Both the position numbers and the translations under genes were made by a program. 64,000 nucleotides of DNA from Delphinapterus leucas. Its lineage: Eukaryota > Chordata > Mammalia > Artiodactyla > Monodontidae. This document shows, piece after piece, positions 22,777 to 35,971 of this stretch. The stretch spans positions 10,122,811-10,186,810 of the forward strand of contig NW_022097993.1 in assembly GCF_002288925.2 (NCBI RefSeq), given 5' to 3'. The notes under the pieces were generated by a model that made no database searches, had not been told where the DNA came from, and saw nothing but the letters and a program-made list of their open reading frames with translations. The stretch's first letter is position 1. Every line of letters starts with the position of its first letter.

Positions 22777-25700
22777 TCTGAACTGTACAGTGATAACAAT
22801 AGTCATAGGAATCACCAACCTGTACTCCTGGGAGTGCTCTCTGAATTATTAAAGTAATTATAAAGTAATAATACCTGTTACTGTTCCATATAGAGAAGCA
22901 ACATTTGTAATAAATAAAAACACCCAGTTTTAGAAGTCAAAAGTCCCACATTCTTAAATGAAAAACCATAGGCAGTTCTTTCACAACAGAAATAATTCTT
23001 TCAACTTAAAGACAATTGCTGAAATAAAGTTACTTTGTTGCATGGTACATCTTCTTAAAGAGCATTAAGTCCAGTCTGGATCACTCTTTTACACTTTGAT
23101 TGGATGATTTAGTAAAGAATATATTCTGCATAACTTTTTTTCATGGTCAGCAATTCTGGATTAAATAACCTTGTCAAGGGCTCTATTTAAATCTTTACAT
23201 TTCAAAGATGGAATTTTTAGCCTTAAAGTTTATATTCTTAGTCCTTTTCAACCAGTGTGTCTCCTGAACTAGCTTAGTATAAATAGGCTATAGAAAGTCT
23301 TAGAAATCATTGAAAAATTTGATTATAAAAGAATAGCAAAATTATATTTCCTGATTTAAAAAAAAATTGGTTAATTACTCTCATTTCTCTTTGAGGACCA
23401 GAACCAGGAAGGTTACATCTAAAAATTAGTCTGTGAATTTTAATATTGACCTAGCATACAGCATAAAGTTTCATTTTTTGTTTTCAGCTTCCTCTTATGC
23501 ATGTGCTTTAAGGGCAACTGAGATTAAAAAGGAGAAAGGAATCGTTTTTATTTTGACACTGTTACAGTTTTGGTAACTAGTATTCAAAAGGGTGGAAGTA
23601 TTTGCCTCTTATTTCCACTATGAGAGAATTTAGTGAGGTCATTAAGACTATGGTCACACAGCTTCAACTGCAGTATGCCAGATATTATATCATTAGAGAT
23701 GTCAAAAGTCCAGAGGCTTTTCGTATATAATAAAAGCAGAATTTTTGAAACTCTGAGTACAAAGGAGCCTGATTGACATTATCTATAATCTGAACAGTAA
23801 ATCTTCTCTTGCAAAACTATCAGTACACTGCTGAATTTATTATGCATATTATTTCTAACATCCATAACTAAATACTTGATTTTTTATAATACTTGTTTAT
23901 TTTATGATATTACTATTAAATTTTTATTATCTGAAAAACAAATCCACATTCAAGTCTGGCTCATATTAGCTGTGGTCAAATCATGCAACAACTTCACTTT
24001 GCTTGTCTGACCACAGCATTATAAATCCTGTCACAAATGCACCAAAAGACAATTGTGAAGATTAAACAAGATAGTGGACATGAAGGTGACTGGGAAGCTC
24101 TGAAGTGCTGAACGAAAGTGAGAGAGAAACCTTGCGTTAAATTGCTGGAAATGCGCTTATCCATGTTTATTAAATTATGTAAGATAATTCTTTGATGACC
24201 AAAATATTCAATTCCCTGTGAATAGCAGACTTGTTCTATTTTTTTCATGCCTTCAGTTTTACAAATGACTGTCATTATTCAATGGGACAAAGCACATGCC
24301 TTATATACTAGAATGAATACTTTATACCAATAAAGTACAGAGCATTCTTTCCTTGTAATAAACACTTAATAAATATATTTATTTGAAGAGGTGGTCTCCA
24401 ACATCCTTAAATTATAATTTGGGAGGAAATTCTTTCTAGGACAGCTTTTGCAAATGATCTATATGTTCATTTATTTTCATTTAAAATTTAGCATGCATAA
24501 TTCTTAAATGATTTTTGAATCTTGAACACTTTTGGGAATCTCAAAAAGTGAGAAAATCTGTATCTAGTAAAAAGTATATATGCATACACATTTGAAATTC
24601 TGCAATTCTGCTTACAATATCAGGAGATTCACAGACTCCATGCAGCCTAAGAATTGACCTATAGTCTACAGACCCCAAGTTAGGAATCCCTGCTTTAAAC
24701 TTTTATGAAAATTCTTAATTAACACAATTAGAAGCCATAGAATAAATTAAGCACCTCCACACATGGGGGGGCTGTTTAAACAGGACTTCTGTACATTTGC
24801 AAATTTGCATCTCTTATTCTGGCTGGAAGGGTTTATCCAGCAAACAAACAAGCACAAAGTCATTATTCAATATTAGTTAGCATTTGTAAACAGTAATGAG
24901 GTAGAAAATTAATTAAATGTGGCTGAAAATTATAAATTAGTTAACGTTACCTCAAAATTCTGCTGGTTAATAGATGCTGCAGGATGGGGTGGGGATGGGG
25001 AATCTTTCTGAAGCCCTTTACCTTTTGCAAAAGTATCTCTGGAATTCAAAACAGCAGCCATACAAGTGTTCCGGGTACTCAGGTCAAAGTCTGTCTTTCC
25101 TTTCTTTGGAAATTAACAATAGTACCAAGTAATCTGCATAATTCCTATAAATCTTGTGATGTGCTGTCAATGAAATCTAAGTAAGTTTACTAATGTATCT
25201 AAAGACCCCAGCTCTTTCTGCCATGCTGGGAATTTGACTCTCTCCTACAATAGCACTAATTAAAATCTTGCCTACAGACATCCAAATTCAAATGCACTAG
25301 ATTATTTTCCATGAAAGGAAAACCGTAATTTTAACAAGAAAAAGTGTTTTAATTCTCAACCATCTCTATACAAGTATAATCACCAGCATAAGTGAGGCCT
25401 CCCCCTGGATTAATCAGGTAACTAAGCCACATATACCTGTTTGGTTTTGCTTTCTATTTCAGAAAAAAAAATCAGGTTAAGTTCTTTACCTGATTCAATC
25501 TCTTTTATAGTTCTCTGCAGCTAAAATATTTCACAGTTAACTACAATCAGATTTTTTCTTTCATTTAGAAAGAGCTTTTATACATGGCCCACCTGGAAAC
25601 TTCCTTTTGAGCTTAAAATTGATATGTGCTTATATTATAACAGATTGTGTAATCACTGGATCTAAAACACTCAACGGCCTGCTGTGTTTAGGAAGTAATA

Positions 25701-26956
25701 TTCATATCCCACAGTAGGCTCCTTGTCAGGTTTTTCTAAGGAATTAGTCTTTATTTCCATCCTTCCTTATCCAAAAAACAAAACAAAACAAAAAACAAAA
25801 AAACAGATTTTTCCTGAAACTAAATTTGTTTGAAGATTTTTTTCCCCAGACACCCACAAGGCCAGAATATATTGTTTTAACCCTAAAACACTGAACACTA
25901 ATATAAAAAATCTAACACTTATATGTTAGGAAGTACTCTGTCTTTAGAAAAACCTTCAATTTTAGTAAAACCTTCAGTTTTAGTAAAAATACTAAGTTGA
26001 ACCAAGAATTTGGCAGCCAAGAAGATTTGACATATAGATATTTTTTAAATATTTAAAAATTTGTAGTAGAAACATTCTTTCTCGCCCCTCCCGTTGCCAC
26101 ACCATTCCCTCATGTCAAATCAACAATTTTGATACTATTTCAAAACTGCTACAGAGAGAAACACGTTTTAAGAGCAAGAAGCAGCCTTTGCCAAGTGGAA
26201 GGGTATCTCTTTCCTCCAGCCACGGATTAAGACTGAGCCTGGCCTCCCAAAAGTGCGATACATGTTTCAGTGTCACCCGGAGATTTGAGGGAAGTGGCAG
26301 AAGACAAAGTGTCTCTCAGGCTCCACCTGGAGCTTAAGTAGACCGTTGTGAAAACCCAGCAAAACCTAGGAAAATGTCCAGAAAGACCTATTTGGTACCA
26401 TCCTTTCCCTCCACTCATCTGGTTGGTCTTGACTTCCCAACTTCAGGAAAATCCAGCTACGAGTTCATCTGTGCCCACAGCGCCACAAAGTCTGCACAAC
26501 AAATGCTGACAAAGGCCGGGAATTATGCCTGTGATGTCTGCAAAGTGGGGTGACCCACCTGCTCTGCTCTGTTCATCTCTGCATCTCTGGGTTCCACCAC
26601 CCGACCTTCCTCATCACAGACGCTCAGTCAACCCTGGTGAGGATGTAGGTGAATATTGACTGAAGACACCTTGAAAGTATCCATCCTCTGCAGGGGCTTG
26701 CGGGATTTAGCACGTGTCGGAGCAGCAAGCTGAAGTGATATAGACTAGGAGGTGGACTTCGATGACCAGTCAGCCTGGTGGCAGATGCACAGGTGTCCCA
26801 CCAAAGGCCCAGGATCACCCCGTGAACATACCTCTCGGGAGGTTCTGCCTCTTCGGGGTGGGTGCCCCCTGGATGTCTTCTGGTCCTCCATTAAAGGATG
26901 GAAGAACCCCTGGACCTGACTCCGTTATGTTCTCCCTCGGGTCACAGAATGAGCTA
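22777..26956. other. Long single-copy stretch
   Basis: About 4.2 kb without a confident repeat or gene. Small items are a (CAAAA)n run at about 25773-25806, a weak MIR-like patch near 24040-24110 and an enhancer-like AT-rich patch at 24770-24970. From about 26200 the base composition becomes GC-richer. Frames of 60-93 aa are isolated and lack domains. Confidence 0.5.
25773..25806. repeat. (CAAAA)n simple repeat
   Basis: A-rich run of CAAAA/CAAAAA units. It may be a microsatellite or the eroded tail of a retroelement. Confidence 0.8.
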
Positions 26957-27319
26957 GTAGGTGCTGTGGACCGAATGTCTGTGTCCCCTCAAAGCTCCTA
27001 TGCTGAAGCCAGCCCCCCAATGTGATGGTATGAAGAGGAGGGGGCTTTGGGAGGTGATTAGGTCATGAGGGTGGAGCCCTCTGGAGTGGATCAGTGCCCG
27101 TATTAAAGATGCCCCACAGAGCTCCCTGGCCCCCTTCCCTGGGTGAGGTTATAGCGAGAAGAGGGCCATCTATGAACCAGTAAGTGGACTCACCAGAACC
27201 TGACCATGTAGGCACCTCCATCTTCCCAGCCTCCAGAACTGTGAGAACTAGATGTTTATTGTTTAAGCCACTCAGCCTATGGCATTTTTGTTATAGCAGC
27301 CTGAACAGACTAAGACACA
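26957..27319 (+). mobile_element. MaLR-type solitary LTR
   Basis: It shows a MaLR signature: 'ggaccgaatgtctgtgtcccctcaaa', 'ccccaatgtgatggtatg', 'ctttgggaggtgattaggtcatgagggtggagccct', 'cagcctccagaactgtgagaa', 'gtttaagccactcagcctatgg' and 'ttatagcagcctgaacagactaagaca'. Orientation is given by the 3' end motif. Solo LTR with no internal region. Confidence 0.75.
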
Positions 27320-28370
27320 TGACAAAGCCCGGAAGGTGGGCTGGGAGCAGACAGTGGACACAGGAGAGTGTGCCTGGGGAACTTGAATGTTTGAAGACAA
27401 GAGAGAAGGAGCTGGCCTCTTCAAGATGTTTATGCTCTAGGAAACCTGGGAAGGCTTCCCTGTTTGATCCAGGCACCGGCGGTGGACCAGGGAGGGGAGA
27501 GCCGAGCCCTATGCCGGCTTCAGAGATGGAGGCAGTTCCTTAGAATCTCACGTCCCCTGAAGGGGAGGCTCCCCCCTTGGCCATCCCCAAAGGTGGGCAG
27601 GCACTGGACACCTGCGGATTTCTCTTTAGCAGGACAGGAAGACCTTCCTTCCAACGTCTCACCCTGGCACTCCATCTCCTGTGTGTGTACTTTCATCTCC
27701 AGGCACACCCCACTTACGCCCTGCTCCCTCATTATATTTCAGCCTTTTGTGTCATTATTATTTCGCTAATTAGCTAGATTGCTAGGACACTGAACCAAAT
27801 CGGCAACCTTTTTCACTGCTGTGCCCCATCTGTCGTAGTTACACAGTTTTAAAGCGTTACCCACCAACCCCAGAGACCTGACGATGGAGAAGAGCACATC
27901 TCCCTTTAGAAAGGTGTGCACCTGTGCTTGTTTCTACCTCTCGGCAGCGTTCACATGATCGTGACTCACAGAAGTGATGAGGAAACATGTGAATTAACAA
28001 GGTGACAGTTCCTGAGCCCTGCTCCCAGTGTGATTCGACTGCAAACTACGGTCGGGGGGGGGAAAGGGGGTGGAGAGGCCAAATGAGAAACAGTCATTTC
28101 CACGGCGTGGGAACTGTTACATTTTTGACACTAAGTCAGACACACGAGTACCAGAAAGGCGGATGCCCCTTATGCCCTCAAAGAGCCCGCAGTGTTTTTG
28201 AGGATTTTTGAGCATCCAGGATTATAGGACACTATAAAGAAGTCGCTGAGGGGTAGGTGGTTGTTGAAGTTTGGACACAGGTTATTTATTTAGGAGTGCC
28301 GACGTTGGGAAAGTCATTGCTGCGGTTTGAAAGAGAAGATTAGTGAATCCTAATGGTAAACCGAGGGGCC
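27320..28370. other. Non-coding stretch upstream of the CpG island
   Basis: Single-copy-looking sequence. The 101-119 aa frames conflict in frame and show no domain. A G-run lies at about 28053-28070. Confidence 0.45.
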
Positions 28371-28810
28371 TGGGGCGGGGTCTTGGAAGTGGGTTAGAAT
28401 TCTGCAGAACTGGACTCTGGTGGCGAGAGGGACGGGCCCTCAGTACCCGCTGCATCGGGCTCCGTGGTTCGCGGGGTCAGGTCCGACTCCCCCGGACTCA
28501 GGCATCCACGTGGACTCGCGCTTTACCTCTCCTGCTCCTCGAGCTGCCACAGGGAACCCCTGACTGGGAACCCCGGGCCTGCTCCCGCAGCTGGGCCGAG
28601 CTAGAGCGCAGGTGCTTCCGGGGCGCAGGTGCCTCCGTGAACTTGGCGGGAAGGAAGGATGCGCGCCTGGGTCCCCACCGCGTGCGCGGTGCGCAGAGCG
28701 CAGAGGAGGCCCCCCGTCCACATGTGCGCCCCGCCTGCAAGTTAGCGGCTACTTGAGTTGCTGTGGGCGCCGTCTCTCTGCGCCGTCACTGTGCGAGGTC
28801 ACCGTGTGTT
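28371..28810. promoter_or_regulatory. Isolated CpG island, candidate promoter
   Basis: I count about 40 CpG dinucleotides in roughly 440 bp, with high G+C, in a window whose single-copy DNA is otherwise CpG-poor. It does not resemble the SINEs or the L1 5'UTR. No TATA box is evident. A plus-strand frame of 137 aa (28343-28756) and minus-strand frames of 80-93 aa span it, which is expected of GC-rich DNA where stop codons are rare; none shows a domain I know. What is seen is the CpG density. Promoter or orphan-island function is inference. Confidence 0.6.
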
Positions 28811-28884
28811 TCAATTGCTGTTTGTTGCTAAAAAGAGCCCTTTGGAAAGAGGTCACCAGATTTTCCCTATTTGTTTCTTTTTGT

Positions 28885-28990
28885 TGGTTTGTTTGTTGTT
28901 ATATACAGCTGGCTCACTATGCTGTACACCTGAAACTAGCTCAACTTTGTAAATCAACTATACATGGATATATATACATGGCTCATTACA
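28885..28990 (+). mobile_element. L1 3'-terminal scrap
   Basis: It contains 'cactatgctgtacacctgaaactagctcaactttgtaaatcaactatac', the last part of the L1 3'UTR, with a degenerate end. It lies directly downstream of the CpG island. Confidence 0.7.
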
Positions 28991-31900
28991 TATGAAAATT
29001 AATTTTAGTCATCCCTAGGATTGAGAGGAAATAATTTGAAAGACTTGAAGATGCGTGGCCCACAATACATATTTTATTGTCTATTGTTTCTTAACACCTT
29101 GAAAACAGTGTAAAGATCTACACTTATTGTAGGAAAATGCACCATATTGAAAGACAAAGACAACACAAGAACTGCACAAAAATTCTTGACAGTATCATTG
29201 CTGTCCAAAAGAGACACGAAGAGCTCTTGAGAAATGGCAGGTTATGTGATTGTAGCAGTTTGCAATGCACAAATGTTTCTAAAACTCTCCTGGAATCCCT
29301 GCTTGGTTGGTTTAGTACCCAGACTGCCCACTGTGTTTTCCTGTGATCAACCCAGCTTAGAGCTTGAGAATCCTGTCATCAAGATCACTGAGCTGACTGG
29401 TGGCTTCACACAAGACAACCGACAGGAAACCCGGCATAAAGAGAAGACAGACTCTCCGGCCTTTCCATACTGAACCTCATGAATGTGAAAACTTATTTAT
29501 CATCAATTTTAAGGGGAAAGTTTTTTTGTGGAGCTGAGTACCAAAAAACCACTGAGTTATGCCAAAATTATACCAATTCCATTAAAATGGAATAACCTTA
29601 ATAATAATTTCAGCCGCCAGTTGAGTTATTAGGATGCTAGGAAATAAGGCAGTTCCCTTCAAGAACTGCTTTATAACAGTGCAGCTGACTGGGTTCCTTC
29701 AGCTTTCCCAGCATTAAGGTCTATGCTCACAAAAAAAGCATAGAGGAAATACTCATCATTTGTGGACTAGAACATGTAATTATTTTACGTTAAGATTGAA
29801 AGAATGTAAACAAAGCAAGCCGGAGTATTCAGAGAGGAAAAGTTAAGTCAACATATGGCAGTGTTGCGGCTGGAAGATGCCCCCTTGAGGGCTCTTCCTG
29901 GCAGTGTTAGTAGAGAGGGAAGCCTACAAAATCTAAATCAGCCCCTGGATTAACAAAGACATGCTTCGTACATCGAAGTAGGGATATTACAATTGAAGTC
30001 TTCCTCATGTTCAGCACTCTACACGTGGGTAGGACTATCTCAAGATTGGTTGTACAAATGAATTCTAAATGTTGTGATCTGTTGTAGAGGCTATAGGAGT
30101 TCCAAAGTCCGTCAGGTCTCCACTAAGAACCATCTCTGTGACTTGGACCTCCTAGTACCTTCTTGATGCCTCAGATTCCTCTCTTGGAGACTGGAGGAGC
30201 AGAGAAGATTCAAAAGGCTTGTCCATATCTGAAATTCTATCATTCTGCACATGTGCACTGGAGCAGTGGAAGGCTGGGACAGGAGCCTCACTAGATGGGT
30301 GGGGGACCAGCTAGGAAACAGTAGACAGGCTCTGACAAAAAGTGAAGGGTAGAAAGGGTGAGAAGGCCTTTTTAAGACACAAACTGATTCAGCATAAGTC
30401 ACAAAAAATGGAAGCTTGAGGTAGTTAGTAAGGAAACCATGCTTTCATATCCATTCAACATATTGATTAAGTGTCTCCTCACCTGGCCAGGTGCATGGAA
30501 CACACAGTAGGATAAAAGCAGATGGATTCCCTGCTCTCACTTTTCTGATAGCATAATAGATACAGACATTGTAACTTGTAATTACGAGTAATGCCTATAT
30601 CTATTGCAGATACAAGTAGACAGTCATGAGTGATGTTTATGGCTCTATGATTCATTCTCTGTGTTTTCTAAGTTATCTACAATGAATAGGGATTGGTTTT
30701 ATAATGAGAATATATGTTTACAAAAAAATCATAAAACATCAGATTTTTTCTTTATCAGGGTGATTTTACATAATTACTTTATGAAAGAACAGACTGCTCC
30801 ACAGATGAGCAAGCCAGGGCTCGGGTTAAATGACTTATTAAGATCATAGAACTGTAATGAAAAAAACTAGAAGAAAGACACAGTGCCATGCACATAACTA
30901 TATCTTATTAGACCTTTGGTTTTTTTAAACAGGGGAGCTAGGCTTAAAACCTAAGTTCTTTAAATCTCCAAATCCCAGGCCCTTTCCATCACCAGACAGT
31001 GACTGTTAATAACCCCAATATGTGATCTTGCGGATCAAGGTAAGAAGTGCAGTATATTCAGTCATAAAAAATGAAATGAAAGAAACTGACATAAGGAAAA
31101 CCTCTTCAAAAATTTGAGTCTCACTTCCTTGATTTCACTCTCCTATATCACTCTTCCTTTTAATTTAAATTTTTTTTCCTTTTAATTTTTTTCTATTTCC
31201 ATTAAAGATATATCCTTAAAATACTATTTAGGAAAGACATAAAGGAAAAAATTACATATTTGTTCTATGCTAAAAGACTACTGCTGATAACGTGGAATAA
31301 TTCATTTTACTTTGTTCCCTAGAGTTAGGTTTTTTTAAATTATTATTATAATTATACTGAATACCCAATTATAAGTTTTTAGTGGATTTCTGCTGTAATT
31401 ACCCAGTTATTATGAAAAATTGAGTCAACAATAAGAAAATAGCCTGAAACTGAAAAGTCAATAAATATGTCATATAAGCAAACTTAGATCAACATTTCCT
31501 TAGGTGTGTACCATAAAGCTCTAGATCCACGAATTGTTCATTAAGAAAAAAATTTAGTGGTAAAATAAGTTTAGGCGACATTTCATATTCTCATCCCACT
31601 TTGGAGATTCACGATGTACTTTACAAAAATCTGAGAGAGGCAAAAATTTTAAAGAAAAGGAAAAATTTGTTTAAACTTTATTTTGCTCATTTCCTAAATG
31701 TATTTGTACATAACTATTTTTTTCAGAATATTTTACACTTGTTAACATCCTCTGGAATAGGAACACACTTGGGGATACACTGTGTGTGCTTCTTCCCCAG
31801 AGCTGTTTCCAGCGCTGGCTGTTCTTAGGCAGGGCTGCGATGGCCTTGCAGTGCTCAACAGGGAGAGACGTGGGCAGAAAAGGAGCTTCCAGAGGGCTGG

Positions 31901-32477
31901 GCCAGAGGGGGAGGGAAGGGGGCTTGGAAACAGCATCTACGGATGTGGCGATCAGCATTCAGGCTTTCCCATGTCCTCAAAGTCTTTGTTTAACATGACA
32001 TTTCAAGATCTTACACTTTCCCCGTCACAGGTGTCAGCCATGGAAGAAGTCTGCAGAAATCACTAGTGGAAAGTGAACCACGGGCACTGTTGATAAGTCT
32101 TCCTTTTTACCTGCTTCCTGCTTCACCTTGAAGCCTTGAAAGCACTCCAGTTTAGTTTCACACCACCCCGCCCTCACATTCAAGCACAAAGGTCTGGTGG
32201 TCTTGCAGCTGGACTAGCCCTTATATCCTTCCTGTCCCCTCTCCTCCCACCTTCTCTCAACTCTTTGGGGGGCACCTACTCTGTTCTCAGGAGACATTCG
32301 CCAGATCTGTGGTCTCTGTCCTGGAGAAGCCCAGCTCTGGCGGCAGAGAAACCCGCCTCCACTCAGGTCTCACCGAGACCACTGGATTAGGTCTCCTTGC
32401 CTCCAGGCCCTGTACTCCAGTGCGTCTTCTGAACTTACCGTGATAACCCATTCAGATTTTTAAAAGTTGGCCAGTAT
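28991..32477. other. Long single-copy stretch
   Basis: About 3.5 kb with no confident repeat or gene. The part 31780-32420 is GC-richer and contains overlapping frames of 64-95 aa on both strands without domains. Two overlapping plus-strand frames at 29137-29473 are also unrecognised. Confidence 0.5.
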
Positions 32478-32709
32478 AAGATGAAAACAGGGCTTCCCTG
32501 GTGGCACAGCGGTAGACAGTTTGCCTGCCGATGCAGGGGACACGGGTTCATGTCCCGGGCCGGGAAGATCCCACATGCCGCGGAGCGGCTGGGCCCGTGA
32601 GCCATGGCCACTGAGCCTGCGCGTCCGGAGCCTGTGCTCCGCAACGGGAGAGGCCACAGCAGTGAGAGGCCCGCGTACCAAAAAAAAAAAAAAAAAAAAG
32701 ATGAACACA
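32478..32709 (+). mobile_element. CHR-1-like SINE with 12-bp TSD
   Basis: Element 32490-32697: head GGCTTCCCTGGTGGC, GGTTCATG as a B-box-like site, CGGAGCGGCTGGGCC body and a tail of about 20 A. The flanks AAGATGAAAACA (32478-32489) and AAGATGAACACA (32698-32709) are a 12-bp target duplication with one mismatch. Confidence 0.96.
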
Positions 32710-33339
32710 ATCAGCCGTATGGAAATACTAGCATTGTGTCCCACATCTGATCAGAAGTCCAGGAACGGCTACCCAAAGTGTCTGTATACCGTTATGTTGA
32801 ACTATCTGAAACTGTCAATATTCCTACAAAGATGACAATGTCATGTGGCTCGACACAATAAGATGAAGTCTCTGCTTTTCAATTTGTTGGTCACCATATT
32901 ATGTAAAAATCCTGAGATGGATTTTTTCCAAATCTGAGAGGCATGTTAGGGATGGTCAGACTCGGATGGTGAGGCATGCATAAAATCCACTATTTGAGCC
33001 CAAATCCAAAGCCATCAGGCAAACTCTGCAGCTGCTGGCAGTGATCAAAGATCCAGATGCTTCTCACGCAGGCAACTCTACACAGTCTGCTCCATGTACC
33101 TCAAACCCAATAAGTTTCCAGAGTGTTCCAGCTTCTTTTTTGTATTCTACTTCCTCGTTGGGTTATTGTGAGAATTAAAAGACAAAGAAGAGATAATCTA
33201 TGTAAAGTGGGTGGAAAATTACATTTGCCCTTAGCAATAGGCCTGACAACTTCTCACTTTTTCTGAGAAACCTTCATTTCCAACCCTCTGGGAAGTAACC
33301 CCTCCCCCCTTACTCTTCTCCTAGCATTTCCTTTGTACC
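32710..33339. other. Non-coding stretch with a faint MIR patch
   Basis: Positions 33155-33220 ('gggttattgtgagaattaaa' then 'atctatgtaaagtg') resemble the 3' part of a plus-strand MIR, at low confidence. The rest is unassigned. Confidence 0.4.
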
Positions 33340-33515
33340 TCAAATAAATCACGTATCAGAGCCTGCCTTGAGTTAGAATTATTTATGCATGTGTCTATTT
33401 TCTCCCATGGATTATGGACCCCTTCTGAGCAGGGATCATATTTTATTCATATGTCTCACCCACACTGGGCAGGGACCCTACACTGTGAAAGCAATTTGCC
33501 AGGCATAAAGCACAA
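33340..33515 (+). repeat. L2 3'-end fragment
   Basis: It follows L2: 'ttatttatgcatgtgtctattttctccca', 'ggaccccttctgagcagggatcat' and 'gccaggcataaagcac'. Confidence 0.65.
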
Positions 33516-34799
33516 TCGTGGATGGTGATTTCCATCAAGCATATTCTGGATTGTGTTTCATTCTTTGTAAGAGAAGGTCATGACCACTCTTCTCCTGGAG
33601 CAATGTCCATGAAGTTAGAAGTCAGGAAATTCTTTCCACGAAAGGCTTGCCTGGATGGTAGAGAAGTGGAGCTCAGATGCATCTGCGTACTGCTCTCCCT
33701 GGAACAATTCCAGTTTCCTAAAGATGAAATTTTCTTTTTGCCTTAGCCATGGCGTAAACAAATACAATCACCTTTCCTTTCATTTTCCCTTTTATGGTTT
33801 CTTAGACAAAGGCATGAATGCATAAAACTTCCAATTATCAAAGGAACTGGGGCAGTGAAGAGTTAAGGAAATATCCAAGAAAATGCAAGCTTCCTTTTCA
33901 GTGTTTTGGGAAGCTATTAAGAAGGGCAAGCCATAGAAGTCTATTCCTGTGAATGGGCTCCACACTCAGTCCAAGCCTTCCATTCACAATTAGGGAAAAC
34001 AAAATGCAGAGAAGTGAAGAAATAGGCTTACAACTTGTGTGGTAGGAGGGAATGTTTGTGTCCTGAGAGGGATTTAGGGCAACCTATATCTCAACCAAAT
34101 TTAGGTCAATTTGAGATGCTTTCAGAATCTTCTAAATTTAGGCATCATACCTTACTAATTCCAAGAGTTCTCTGGTCCTAGTGGACAAAAAGCTGACCAA
34201 TGGAGTAGCCAGGATAAACAGGAGAGTGAAATAGCGGCTTTAAATGCTGCTCTATGCAATGCTGTTCTTGGTGGCGTCCAGGCAGCCAAGAAGAGACTGC
34301 TGAGCAGAGTGTCACTCTGACGCGCAAGTTTTTGAGACCATCGTACGCTCTTTTAGGCCTTAGCAAAATCATCTTCATTGTCTTATGGAACTTGGAGCTC
34401 ATAGGACCAACTGCAAGGTGCCAGGCAACCTTGACTCACCTGACGTGGAGCCACAGGTATGAAAACATCATTTTCTGTCCTTCCTCTTCACCACACGTAT
34501 TTGCTCACCATGTCAGCTGCACATGGCTCAAACCTCCTTCATCATTCTCCTTTCTCCAAGTCATCACCTCCCCATTCCAATCTTCCACACCCATGCTTGT
34601 GCCACACTTTCCCTCTTGTTTCCTCCACCAGCCTCCTGTGCCTCCCCCCCTGGATCTAGCCACATCCAGATGGATTTCAACCCTACGTGTTCCAAAATGC
34701 AAAGGGGCAAAGCAAAACCCCTTGACCTCCATCACGAACAGCAGAAAATCACACGTGTGAAAATTAAGTACAAATATACGTGATGCTTTCTCGGAGGCG
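33516..34799. other. Non-coding stretch, longest non-repeat open frame in the window
   Basis: A 168-aa plus-strand frame (34254-34760) is the longest outside recognised repeats. It has no domain, signal or splice context that I recognise, and pyrimidine-rich sequence on one strand explains its openness. No repeat identified. Confidence 0.4.
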
Positions 34800-34918
34800 G
34801 TGGAGGGCTGTGAGAGAGAAGGCTCTGGAGGTAAACCGTGGTTCAGATCATGGCTCTATCACTCCATCACTTAACCTCTGTGTGCCTCAGCTACCCAGCT
34901 TCATAGTGAGGTAGTAAC
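34800..34918 (+). repeat. Partial MIR
   Basis: The 5' and central MIR segments are visible: 'aaggctctggaggtaaaccg', 'catggctctatcac' and 'cacttaacctctgtgtgcctcag'. Confidence 0.6.
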
Positions 34919-35594
34919 CAACTACGTCAGCTAGGAAAGTGGTTTGGCTGAATACGTAAGAGTGGAAATAACAGCCCCTTAAATGAAATGGAATTTGGCT
35001 TCTCTCTGGTGGAGGAATGCAGGGTTGATAAGGGGGCTCCATGATCTGTGGGATTAGCTCCTCTGTTTGCTCTTTAGCTCTTCTCAATCTGCGTCCTCCA
35101 TCCCATGGACCATGATGGCTACCCCAGCTCCCGCCATGATGTTCACACTCTAGCCAGCAGGAGTAAGACAAGGAGGAACATGCCCTCATTTCCTATAAGA
35201 GTGTGACCCAGAAATTCCCCCGCATCACTTCCCCTCATATCTCGTTGACCAGAATCCAGTGAATAGTCACATCTAGTTTCAGAGGATGCCATATGCCTTG
35301 CAAAAACTTCTGTTACTGTGTCAAAACAGGAGACTAGAAATTGAAGGGAAACCCAGTAAACTAGGCCACACCAATGCCATAGCATTCTAGAGATTATATT
35401 AAAAACAGTGCCTAGTGCCATAGTAAATCCTTGATGGTCATTAGCTATTAACACAATTACAATATTAATAGTTAGTTATTATGGCTGTTTCTTGTCCGTG
35501 TTTTTGTACTGTATGTTCACAGGCTGTGAGACTCATGTGAAGTATTTATACCCTTTAATTTTAAAAATAGCCATTTATTTATTAATATGAGATG
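34919..35594. other. Non-coding stretch
   Basis: Nothing recognised. Frames of 100-103 aa on the minus strand overlap in different frames. Confidence 0.5.
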
Positions 35595-35971
35595 CATGTT
35601 AATTTTTTTAACATCTTTATTAGAGTATAATTGCTTTACAATGGTGTGTTAGTTTCTGCTTTATAACAAAGTGAATCAGTTATACATATACATATGTTCC
35701 CATATCTCCTCCTTCTTGCATCCCCCTCCCTCCTACCCTCCCTATCCCACCCCTCCAGGCGGTCACAAAGCACCAAGCTGATCTCCCTGTGCTATGCGGC
35801 TGCTTCCCAATAGCTATCTATTTTACGTTTGGTAGTGAATACATGTCCATGCCACTCTCTCACTTTGTCACAGCTTCCCCTTCCCCCTCCCCATATCCTC
35901 AAGTCCATCCTCTAGTAGGTCTGTGTCTTTATTCCCGTCTTACCCCTAGGTTCTTCATAACATTTTTTTTC

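Noticed and set aside
28343..28756. 137-aa open frame across the CpG island as a coding exon
   Set aside because: Long frames are expected in GC-rich DNA, several overlap on both strands, and none has a known motif. I keep the island but not the protein.
29137..29473. Processed pseudogene (two overlapping plus-strand frames)
   Set aside because: No known protein is recognised in any frame, and there is no poly-A tail or TSD around the segment.
34254..34760. 168-aa plus-strand open frame as a gene
   Set aside because: It has no recognisable domain, codon signal or splice context, and strand-biased pyrimidine-rich sequence lowers stop frequency. A protein search and RNA evidence would be needed before calling it.
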